Positions 40,255 to 47,946 of a stretch of 47,946 nt of DNA are shown piece after piece. Positions within the stretch are counted from its first letter, which is position 1, and the number at the start of each line of letters is the position of its first letter. The notes under the pieces were generated by a model. The model saw only the letters and a list, made by a program, of their open reading frames with translations, made no database searches and was not told the DNA's origin. The position numbers and the translations under genes are program-made. Source of the stretch: a virus; IMG/VR virus record IMGVR_UViG_3300033047_000026, positions 1-47,946 of that record; one strand, 5' to 3'.

Positions 40255-40270
40255 GTCCCTTATAAGGGAC
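40255..40270. repeat. 16-base perfect palindrome in the major capsid leader
   Basis: GTCCCT-TATAAGGGAC is a perfect inverted repeat lying 19 bases upstream of the capsid start codon and just before its TAGGAG ribosome binding site. In the capsid mRNA it could fold into a short hairpin next to the ribosome binding site; as DNA it could be an operator. No function is shown by the sequence alone. Confidence 0.6.
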
Positions 40271-40346
40271 CAAATTCTCGATACTATTCAATCAGGCTTT
40301 GGAGTCTAACTCCTCGCCTCGGACTTCCAACTAGTAACAAACTAGA

Positions 40347-40886
40347 TTAGAGAGTCAAGACAAACCTGACATACGAACCGAGAGAGATTGAACCCTCTAC
40401 GTCTGTGCCAGGAACACCGCTTGGGTAAGCGGAAGGGCCTTCAACAACACGGCCAATGGGACGGTCAGAGCCGGCATCGGTCGTGGTGACAAGTCCTGCG
40501 GCTGTGCAGAATGCAATAGCGCCTGGTGTCCAGGTCTGGCCAGTTGCATAACGGTCTGTGTAGAACTCGCCGCCGCCGTGGTAAACAGTCATCTTGCTCG
40601 AACCAGTTGTCTCGTCAAAGAAATCAGAGACACGGCTGGATGTTGAGCGAGTCGCACCTGAACCGCTGATTACGATATCAGCAGCGTAGGGGGTGTAACC
40701 ACTGTCGGTAGCGAGAGTATCGCCAGCTAGACCCATTGTGGTCGTGTTGACAGCGGTCTGAGTAACGAATCCGTTTGCATCAAGGGTGACAAATTCACCT
40801 TCGATGATTGGGTTTGCAACCGCGTCGTGTGACGGGCTGACATCATAATAACTTGCAGTAACGTGATAAATTTCAATGAGTGCCAT
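40347..40886 (-). CDS. Probable head decoration / capsid-associated protein (179 aa)
   Basis: A small, Gly/Thr/Ser-rich, beta-strand-type protein encoded between the protease/scaffold and the major capsid protein, the standard position for a capsid decoration or cement protein. Its pattern of short beta segments, with phrases such as 'EGEFVTLDANGF' near residue 30 and 'IGRVVEG' near residue 143, resembles capsid-stabilising proteins that describe a surface loaded around the capsid. A TAAGGAG ribosome binding site lies just upstream of the ATG at 40886. No enzymatic motif is present. The call rests on position and composition, not on a firm family match. Confidence 0.55.
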   Translation of the reverse strand: MALIEIYHVTASYYDVSPSHDAVANPIIEGEFVTLDANGFVTQTAVNTTTMGLAGDTLATDSGYTPYAADIVISGSGATRSTSSRVSDFFDETTGSSKMTVYHGGGEFYTDRYATGQTWTPGAIAFCTAAGLVTTTDAGSDRPIGRVVEGPSAYPSGVPGTDVEGSISLGSYVRFVLTL

Positions 40887-40925
40887 GTGGTTTCTCCTTA
40901 TGGGCTTTAGTTCTGAGGGGTTTTC

Positions 40926-43900
40926 TTATCTTCGACGCCTAATACTGGCAACGTCATCTTCTGAAGCAACATCATTATCCTGCTGCAAACTAAACAATCC
41001 CTGAATTTGAGTTGTTAGTTCCGCATTCTTGTTTCTTTTATTGCTATTTTCTGAGATGACTAAAGGCTTTTCTGTGCCTTGTGCCACGGTGTCAAGTCCC
41101 TTTTGAACAACCCCGAACATAGCTCGCTCGATATCCTGAATCTGCTCAGGGTTATATCTTTCAAGCTCAGCAATCTTTGCAGGCATTTGCTCTGCTGAGA
41201 TTATCTGAGATTGAAGCATGCGAGCCGCAACCTTAATGGCTTCATTACGTTGGGCTGTCAAAGACTCCGCATCGCCACTAGCGATGACCGTGCCTTTGAT
41301 TTCATCCTGCTTCTCAGGATTAAATCTTTCGTTCTTATCATAATTCTTGTTCGAGCCGCCGCCTTCTGGAATGTCAGGCTGATGCTCTGGAGCCTTGGGA
41401 ACATCGCCGATGCTCTCTTGCTCGTTACCCATGAAGGCCTTGTTGCCCGCTTCGGGAACATCAACATTATCAGACTCTTCAAAAGGCTTTATCTTACTGT
41501 TTTCAGGAGTATGCGAGTGGTCCTTGTTGTCAGAGATTGGTTTGATGTCCTCATCCTCTGAGTTAGGCTTCGCCTCCTGAATCTTAGTTGCTACCGAAAC
41601 AATGCGTTCTGCGAGGTCGGAAGTAATATCGCTAGTCTTTACAACGTCGCTCTTAAGCGAAGCTGCTCTACTATTTCCTGCTCCCTCGTGGCCGCCAGTA
41701 AACTGATGGCCTTTTTCTGCTGTGTAGCCTTGTTCTTTTTCATGTCCCATTTCGCCATCGCCAGCAGGGATAACAGGCTGACCCGAAGGTACTGAGTCTG
41801 CGTCCTCTGCTCCCATGGTTGCGCCCTTACCTACTGAAGGGGCATCGGGAGAATCAAGAGACAACTTGTCTTCATGACCCATTTTAGATGCTGAAGGATT
41901 GGAATTTGGCTTGATATCGCCATCGTCCTGAACATTAGTTTGCTCAATAGCAGATTCGCCCGCTGTCTTAGCAAGTAACTCAGCAACCCGAGTAAGGTCA
42001 AGACTTACTTTGTGAGACTTTGTTATTTTACCAGGCTTGAATGCCTCGGAATCTCTCATTACCTGCTCCTGCGATGGGACTTCCATACGATTCTGTAATA
42101 CTTGCGAGGATTCCTTCTTTATTCCTTCGGAATTATTAGAGTAACCATGACGCAAGTGGTCTCCCTCAACTATTTGAGAGCCATCCTCATCTTCTTCTTT
42201 TCCTTTTGGATATTTTCCGTCATCGTCAGAGTCATCATCAGGATCTTCATCAGTATTCTCATCAGAATCGCCGTCTTCTCCGCCGAAGCCAAGAGAATTA
42301 TCAATAGCCTCTCCGCCTTCGCTGTCATCTTTTTCTCCGTCAATAGGAGTTTCTAGGACAGCATCTTCAACGGCATCAGCAACGCCGACAGCGGTGTCAA
42401 GAGCAACGTCAGCAGCTTCATCAACTGCATCTACTGCATCCATTGGTAGAACTATCTCAGCTTCTCCCTCTGGAAGAGCGAACTCATCGTGATGCTCTTC
42501 TTCTGAAGGATCTATACCCAAGGCCTTGTCGATAGCTTTGTCGAAGTTTTCAAGAACATCGAGAGGAATCTCAACGCTTACAAAACCAGCGCCTTCTGCC
42601 TCTCCTCCGAATGGGTCAGCCTCTTCAAAGAGACTCATTCCATCAGAATCAGGTTCCATAATTTCATCAGAAGTTTCCGTTGAATCTTCGAATGGGACAT
42701 CAAGCTCGTCTGCGAGGAGTTCTTCAATTTGTGCGTACTTAGTTCTCATCTGGTCGCAGATAAGCGAGGACTGCTTAGCGGAGAACCCACTACGAATGAA
42801 GTCTTCAAGACATTCAACGCAACCATCAGGCTGTGACCAAATCTCTGCAACCTTGATTGCAAGCTTGTCGCTATATACGCTTGCCGAAGCCAATCTCTTA
42901 CAGATAGAATCAACAAGGTTCTCTCCCTCATCAGGGCCGCTCAAAGCAAGAGCGTTTTCGCCGAAGCGACGAGAAAGGATTTCTCTACAGTTTTCTGTTG
43001 GGAATTCAACGCCAGGACCGTATGCATGTGCTGCCTTGAACTCGCCAAGAACAGAAACATTAGAAGCAGTCTTAACACGATTGAGCAAGCCCTTGTTGTT
43101 CATGGAAAGTATAGTCTTACCACGATCTTCGAGAGATAGCGATTCAAATTCCTTATCATTCATACCATACTGTCCAAGAGCCTGAGCAAATGTCTTCTTG
43201 AGACGGCTGCAAGATGGGCATTGGTTAGCTACAGGTGGAGTCCATTCCCATTGAACGAAGAGTTCTCCATTTTTCATAGCCTGTACCATACGATAACGAC
43301 GACCTGTGTTCAAGCAGAAGCGTTCGTTATCGCCGACGCTAATGGTTGCAGTCGAGCCCGTGTAAGGACTTACTGATCCCAAGACAATGTTAGATTCCGC
43401 AAGCTTCTCAAGAGCATGATTGGTGATTTTGGTGTAAGCTGCAACAGGAACGTCCCCGCCGAAGCCGTCATCGTCAAGAGCGAAACCTTCGCCCTCAAGA
43501 CCACCCTCGTCATCATCTTCGCCGCCCTCTTCAGGAGTTAGGTCAGCCCATTTGGTAACTTCAATTTGAACCTTGAAGACAAATTCAGAGCCACAGTTAT
43601 TACACTTGCCTTGTCCGCCCATGATATCAACATCTTCAGAACCACAAACAGGACATTTCGAACCTGGAGGGGCTGCATCTAAATCTCCATCAGCCAAATC
43701 GGTTTCCATAGCAAGAGGGTCGCCAGCGTCAAGGCTCTCAACAGGAGCAGCCCCGCCAGCGGCGTCAGGAGCGGTTGGGAGCGAAGCTCCGCCACCCTGT
43801 CCATCGCCAAGGCCAGTAGGCATCTGTCCGCCCTGCATCTGAGCAGTCCTATTTAGAGTCTCCTGGCGAGAAGCTGTACGAGTTTTAGCAGAAGTAGAAG

Positions 43901-46835
43901 TAGCGGCCTTCATAGTAGCTTCCATAGCTGCTTCATCGGCAGCATTCTCTGCTTCGTTGCTGTCCCATATTTCCTCGTCATCGCCTGTTTCTGTGTCTTC
44001 TTTATTGTCGCCCCAAGCGGCTGCTTTGAAGTTATCAGCGCTAAGCGATGCGTAAGAGCTAAGCTCTTCGTCAGTTGCAACCGATTCTGACTTAGCAATA
44101 ACCTCAAAGGTTCCTGCTTCTTCGTCAATATCTACATTTGCAATTATTACAGTGTTATCGCCAGTTTGAGCCTGAACATAAGGTAGGGCTCTAGCAAAGA
44201 ACGAAGGAGCATCCTTCGAATCTACGCCTTTGAGATCCTCGGAAAGAGTTCCGCAAACCTTATAAAGCCCATCAGCATTAAGTTCCTCGAATGCAGCAGA
44301 GAACTGAGCAGTCTTATCAATGAACGAAGTCTCATCATTAGCAGAAGCCATCTTCTTCTGAGCTACACGCTCAGCGGAAGCAAATGCCTGCTTATCATTG
44401 ATTGAGAACTTGACCGCATCAATAAAGTCTTCAGCCCTAGCGTAGCCAATGTTATCGCCCATAGCTCCAAGAAGAGCATCAATTGGTTTAACATTAGCAG
44501 GAGAACTAGCTACTCGTGAAAAGTAGTTACTACGAACACGAGCATCGTTTCTCGACTCAATCTTCGAAGGCATAGCGTTTACGAGAGTCAGGTATGCTGC
44601 CTTCATGTGGGACTGAGGAGTATTAGTAATGCTTGCCACAGCCTTACGGAGATCCGTAGGCGAAAGACCATAATTAGCAATAGCGTCCGAAACTGCGGAT
44701 GTAGCGGAACGAACCAGTGCCTTGGGGTCAAAGGTATTAGCAGCCTTCCAACGAGACAAATCGCCAGCGTGAGGCATTGTACCCTTCTGATCTTCAAGCT
44801 GTCCTTGAGTAATTTCGGCAGGATCTACCCAGCGATGATTATCTCTAAGACCTATAAGCTGAGCCTGAGAAATCTGATCAGTGTAGTCTTCTGAGACATT
44901 ACCACTAACCTCTCGGCTCATTTCATCCCATTGCTTCTCTGTAACTATTTCAGGGAATGAATTCCAACGAGCCAAATAACCATCGGAAATTTCCTCAAGC
45001 TGAGACTGTGTGATGAACTCATAACTTCCTGAACGAGTTTGAGGCGACGAAGTAGTCGTGTTATTGACCTTCTCATCGCCACCAATCTGCTCATTACCTT
45101 CAGTAATGGTATTATAATTATCTTCGGTACGACCATGCAAGGGAAGGTTGGAACTGTCCAATTGCTTCTGAGTGATAATCTCAGCTTGCTCTGGTGTAAC
45201 TCCCTGACCTGCCGCTGTCTTGTTCTGGTTAGACATTGAACCTGACTCCTTTTCATATCCACTTAGTATTGTTTCCGCAGCCTTTTGTGGATCATTTGAC
45301 ATCATTATACGCATCTCTGCGCTGAACTCTTCCTGGGAAGACCAACCGACAAGGTTGTCATCGTTCCATCTTCCAACGTGCGTTTCGCCTTCTACGTTAT
45401 GCGCAATGGTTACTCTACGGCTCCCATCTCTTGCTTCATAAATACTTTCTGGGTTAGTCATCGACTTCTTTCTATGTTCTAGCAAAGTCTGCGCCCGATC
45501 TAGCCCAGAATGAATCTTCTGAAGATTATCTCTTATCTTGTAAGACTCTTTAACAAAATCCTCCCTTAATACTCCATTAGAGGAGGAAAAAGTAGGACGA
45601 GTTACAGTTCCAACTTCATTTCCAAGATTTCCTGTTTGAACACCAGGAACTTGTGGTTGAGGTGGAGGAGCCTGTTGTTGCATTTGATTTGGGTCTGCAA
45701 ATTGTTCTGCTCCACCACCATCGGCAGGGGAAGCAGCCTGATCTGTTCCAAACATAACTTCTGATTCGCTTGGGGATGGAAGTTGTGTATAGCCCATTTC
45801 AATAAGTTCGTCAGTAGTGCCTTGGACCTTAGCAAGGACATCAATAAGGTCGCTTGCATATTCCATATCGACCTGCTGCTTCTGAGCCATTATCGAACGA
45901 GTTACCTTCTCTAAAAGATTCATAGCCTCGTTTAGAGCGTCTACTTCCATTTTGCCCGCTACCTTTTCAAGGGTACCAGAAACAATCCTGCTTTCATAAG
46001 AAGCTGCGACTTTCCGTAATTCTTCAACTTTATTTGCAAGCTTACTTTCTACAGCCGGAAGATTTAGAATATCACAAACTAAGCAATCATGACATGCTGG
46101 ATTGACAACAAAACTATCTTCAATAAAGTTGATGTCATAGTTCCATTCGAAGACCTTTAGACCCTCAGTAGCATTAGCCACCTTCTGTCCAGGCTCGCAA
46201 CCGCAAGCAGGACAGTTGTCATCTGGACTATTAGGGCTTGCATGATACTTGCAATCATGATTTCTCTGTTGAAACTTACGAGTCTTCTGATTTTTTACAT
46301 GTGTGCAGAACTCGTCAGCAGTATGAGCCTTGTTATGACAAATCGAACAAACTGAGTGTCCAACTTGAGCGCCCATAGAAGTACCAACGATATAACCCTC
46401 TTGAATACCACGAGCCAACTGAGGATAAGCTGTCTTGTCAACCATGTTGACGCAATAGATACCTTTAGATTCTTCATCGTACCAAGCATGGACGACCTTG
46501 CCTCTAGCCTTCTCTACATCATCATTTTGATGGTTTACAAAAACTGGGCAACCTACAAAGGTGTGAGCAGCTTTCTGTAGTTCTTTTCTAGAAAAGGCAT
46601 CGCCATTATCGTTTACCTCATCTTCCTTGATTGCAAAAACTTTTACAAACAAGTGATCAGGATTACTACCAACAGCAGCCTGTAGGTCAAAGCCATTCAG
46701 GTCTATTTTCTTATCTTTGGTAAGAGACGCTGTTTTTTCTAGATACTCAGTATTAATAAGATCCCAAACGCCACCAGTAGGTACGTTTAATGGCTGAAAT
46801 GGCATCAAGATGGATGCTCTTTTAGTAAAACTCAT
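40926..46835 (-). CDS. Giant prohead protease / scaffold-like protein with zinc clusters (1969 aa)
   Basis: The N-terminal 180 residues look like a U35/S78-type head maturation protease. A conserved Asn-His (His102) is followed by a Gly-Lys-Val strand, and a Gly-Thr-Ser-Met-Gly motif (Ser153) comes about 50 residues later, matching the His and Ser of the catalytic site. Cys/His-rich metal-binding segments follow at about residues 163-215 and 248-256, with a zinc ribbon (two CxxC pairs) near 1060-1085. The rest is acidic, low-complexity and helical, as expected of a scaffold or delivery protein. Five short ITQxQL-like motifs lie between about residues 550 and 680. The start at 46835 follows an AGAGGA ribosome binding site. 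It lies just before the decoration and major capsid genes, the usual place for protease and scaffold. Usual proteases of this type have 200-600 residues, so this length is odd. The protease call is fairly secure; the roles of the long C-terminal region are inferred. Confidence 0.75.
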   Translation of the reverse strand: MSFTKRASILMPFQPLNVPTGGVWDLINTEYLEKTASLTKDKKIDLNGFDLQAAVGSNPDHLFVKVFAIKEDEVNDNGDAFSRKELQKAAHTFVGCPVFVNHQNDDVEKARGKVVHAWYDEESKGIYCVNMVDKTAYPQLARGIQEGYIVGTSMGAQVGHSVCSICHNKAHTADEFCTHVKNQKTRKFQQRNHDCKYHASPNSPDDNCPACGCEPGQKVANATEGLKVFEWNYDINFIEDSFVVNPACHDCLVCDILNLPAVESKLANKVEELRKVAASYESRIVSGTLEKVAGKMEVDALNEAMNLLEKVTRSIMAQKQQVDMEYASDLIDVLAKVQGTTDELIEMGYTQLPSPSESEVMFGTDQAASPADGGGAEQFADPNQMQQQAPPPQPQVPGVQTGNLGNEVGTVTRPTFSSSNGVLREDFVKESYKIRDNLQKIHSGLDRAQTLLEHRKKSMTNPESIYEARDGSRRVTIAHNVEGETHVGRWNDDNLVGWSSQEEFSAEMRIMMSNDPQKAAETILSGYEKESGSMSNQNKTAAGQGVTPEQAEIITQKQLDSSNLPLHGRTEDNYNTITEGNEQIGGDEKVNNTTTSSPQTRSGSYEFITQSQLEEISDGYLARWNSFPEIVTEKQWDEMSREVSGNVSEDYTDQISQAQLIGLRDNHRWVDPAEITQGQLEDQKGTMPHAGDLSRWKAANTFDPKALVRSATSAVSDAIANYGLSPTDLRKAVASITNTPQSHMKAAYLTLVNAMPSKIESRNDARVRSNYFSRVASSPANVKPIDALLGAMGDNIGYARAEDFIDAVKFSINDKQAFASAERVAQKKMASANDETSFIDKTAQFSAAFEELNADGLYKVCGTLSEDLKGVDSKDAPSFFARALPYVQAQTGDNTVIIANVDIDEEAGTFEVIAKSESVATDEELSSYASLSADNFKAAAWGDNKEDTETGDDEEIWDSNEAENAADEAAMEATMKAATSTSAKTRTASRQETLNRTAQMQGGQMPTGLGDGQGGGASLPTAPDAAGGAAPVESLDAGDPLAMETDLADGDLDAAPPGSKCPVCGSEDVDIMGGQGKCNNCGSEFVFKVQIEVTKWADLTPEEGGEDDDEGGLEGEGFALDDDGFGGDVPVAAYTKITNHALEKLAESNIVLGSVSPYTGSTATISVGDNERFCLNTGRRYRMVQAMKNGELFVQWEWTPPVANQCPSCSRLKKTFAQALGQYGMNDKEFESLSLEDRGKTILSMNNKGLLNRVKTASNVSVLGEFKAAHAYGPGVEFPTENCREILSRRFGENALALSGPDEGENLVDSICKRLASASVYSDKLAIKVAEIWSQPDGCVECLEDFIRSGFSAKQSSLICDQMRTKYAQIEELLADELDVPFEDSTETSDEIMEPDSDGMSLFEEADPFGGEAEGAGFVSVEIPLDVLENFDKAIDKALGIDPSEEEHHDEFALPEGEAEIVLPMDAVDAVDEAADVALDTAVGVADAVEDAVLETPIDGEKDDSEGGEAIDNSLGFGGEDGDSDENTDEDPDDDSDDDGKYPKGKEEDEDGSQIVEGDHLRHGYSNNSEGIKKESSQVLQNRMEVPSQEQVMRDSEAFKPGKITKSHKVSLDLTRVAELLAKTAGESAIEQTNVQDDGDIKPNSNPSASKMGHEDKLSLDSPDAPSVGKGATMGAEDADSVPSGQPVIPAGDGEMGHEKEQGYTAEKGHQFTGGHEGAGNSRAASLKSDVVKTSDITSDLAERIVSVATKIQEAKPNSEDEDIKPISDNKDHSHTPENSKIKPFEESDNVDVPEAGNKAFMGNEQESIGDVPKAPEHQPDIPEGGGSNKNYDKNERFNPEKQDEIKGTVIASGDAESLTAQRNEAIKVAARMLQSQIISAEQMPAKIAELERYNPEQIQDIERAMFGVVQKGLDTVAQGTEKPLVISENSNKRNKNAELTTQIQGLFSLQQDNDVASEDDVASIRRRR

Positions 46836-46898
46836 AGTCTATGTCCTCTTTACTTAAAGCCTTTATACATGCTACTGCTAAAAGTCTATAAATCCTTC

Positions 46899-47946
46899 TT
46901 ATTTTCTAGAAAGCCTCTTCATCAGATTCCTGATAGATGACGTTCTTGGACCCAATGTAGTGTCGTAATCAACGGGCTCATTTGATATATTACTTGGACC
47001 AGGTAGGTTTCCACCAGGCTGAGTAATTGGCTGCTGTGGCAATGCGGGAGCATCTGCTGGCATTTCTATCGTCTTTCCAAGAGCATTTTGTGCAATCCTT
47101 GCAGCATCAGCACCGATAACAGACAGGTCTGCATCAGCATCAAACTTCAAAGCCTCAGCCTGAAGAAGTTGGAATGCTTCTTCGATAGTGTCTGTAATCT
47201 CAGTTTTCCAAGCATTACCACCTCTGTCGCCCACGCCCTTCATTCGACCTGGAGCATGGTTGGTCATATGAAGACCCCAATCAATGCCTCGATCAACTGC
47301 AAGAGAATTACTCATTGGGTCTGCTGATGTTTCAGGAGACATCATCATGGGAGTAGTAATCTCGGCTTGTCCTTCTCCGAAATTCTTTGCCTGACTAAAC
47401 ACAGGGCCAATAACAGACAACCGATATGAGTTGACCGAAACCTTGCCCTGACCAAGAAAAGCCGTAAGCTCTCTCAGCGACTCAAAGCTATGAGGATTTT
47501 TACCGTTGCCAGCAGGCGCTTCTAATCCGCTTCTAAAGTATCCTGTACCATCTTCTGCGCTAAGTTCTGCCATCAAGCCTTCAGAAGGAGTAAACTTACC
47601 CATTGCTCCCTGTGTTGAACCTTGACCTTCTCTTGAGGACTCAGGTACAATAGCGACTTCTGGTAGAGATTGATTCCAGCCTTCTTTCAAAATAGACTGA
47701 AGCTGCGGAACAGACATGGGATACCAACCATCTGCTTCTGCAACATTGCGAAGCATAATAGTCCCATCCTCATTGAGCTTCATTTGATATAGCTCACCCT
47801 CAGCAGCGGCTTGCTCTCTAAGGAGATGCAGATCATATGCAGATCTTGCTCTTGTAACCTGTGCAGGATTGAGATGACTCTTAGGAATAGGATCTCCAAC
47901 TGCATTAGTTGCAACATTTCTTCCTTCCATTTCAAACATGCGACCT
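46899..47946 (-). CDS. Unrecognised virion-region protein, C-terminal part (gene runs off the window)
   Basis: The reading frame stays open to the window edge. The first ATG in view (47939) has no usable ribosome binding site, so this is probably the C-terminal part (about 346 residues visible) of a longer protein. The visible part is polar. A proline-rich stretch lies near residues 295-320, and the end is basic and rich in Arg, Lys and Ser. I recognise no family. It sits directly upstream of the prohead protease/scaffold, where tailed phages often keep the portal or another head-vertex protein, but I see no portal signature and do not assign that role. A 63-base gap with an AGAGGA ribosome binding site separates it from the next gene. 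Confidence 0.7.
   Translation of the reverse strand, partial: GRMFEMEGRNVATNAVGDPIPKSHLNPAQVTRARSAYDLHLLREQAAAEGELYQMKLNEDGTIMLRNVAEADGWYPMSVPQLQSILKEGWNQSLPEVAIVPESSREGQGSTQGAMGKFTPSEGLMAELSAEDGTGYFRSGLEAPAGNGKNPHSFESLRELTAFLGQGKVSVNSYRLSVIGPVFSQAKNFGEGQAEITTPMMMSPETSADPMSNSLAVDRGIDWGLHMTNHAPGRMKGVGDRGGNAWKTEITDTIEEAFQLLQAEALKFDADADLSVIGADAARIAQNALGKTIEMPADAPALPQQPITQPGGNLPGPSNISNEPVDYDTTLGPRTSSIRNLMKRLSRK

Noticed and set aside
42526-43185. Plus-strand open frame of 219 codons opposite the protease/scaffold
   Set aside because: Ser-rich low-complexity antisense of acidic codons, without start signals; the minus strand frame is continuous and has recognisable domains.
46899-47946. A portal protein
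   Set aside because: Position would fit, but the visible part lacks portal features and is only a fragment.

Overview
The window is a single block of virion-structure and assembly genes from a tailed double-stranded DNA bacteriophage (Caudoviricetes). Every gene I can support lies on the minus strand, so the biological order runs from high to low coordinates. It contains a prohead protease/scaffold, an HK97-fold-type major capsid protein, neck proteins, a tail tube, tail assembly chaperones with a frameshift site, a tape measure protein and a tail-tip region. No sheath or baseplate-wedge gene is visible, which favours a siphovirus-like tail. No terminase, clear portal, integrase, replication or lysis gene is present. 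A structural block this long suggests a large genome (inference). Many starts have a TAAGGAG- or AGAGGA-type ribosome binding site, so the host is a bacterium, but nothing identifies which one.

Layout in transcription order. 47.9-39.3 kb is the head module: the end of an unrecognised protein, a 1969-aa protease/scaffold with zinc clusters, a probable decoration protein, the major capsid protein and a strong terminator. 39.2-38.2 kb holds a small helical protein and a roughly 500-base non-coding stretch with stacked hairpins, a compact tRNA-like cloverleaf and its own terminator. 38.2-34.6 kb is an enzyme cluster: a GT4 glycosyltransferase with an added N-terminal module, an unknown protein, a GT9-like protein and a subtilisin-like protease. 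34.5-24.6 kb carries fibres and adhesins, including internal 160-residue repeats, a LamG-like protein and Ig-like proteins. 24.5-21.9 kb is an accessory group: two adjacent proteins that both start MNWY (one a 2H phosphoesterase), two small unknowns and PhoH. 21.7-13.6 kb carries an 870-aa unknown protein, a 57-aa zinc ribbon, a coiled-coil protein, a LAGLIDADG homing endonuclease next to an actin-like ATPase, and neck/completion proteins. 13.6-0 kb has a second GT4-type glycosyltransferase, the tail tube, two chaperone genes linked by a -1 frameshift site, a third chaperone-like gene, a small membrane protein, the tape measure and two large tail-tip proteins.

The least expected items are the tRNA-like RNA locus with a terminator; the homing endonuclease that carries its own version of the first eleven residues of the actin-like gene it precedes; the glycosyltransferase joined to a module also seen in two other proteins of this phage; the glycosyltransferase/subtilase cluster beside the fibres; the very large protease/scaffold with repeated ITQxQL-type motifs; and a 2H phosphoesterase that could be an anti-defence enzyme. 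All functional statements come from reading motifs by eye. No database search or structure prediction was run.
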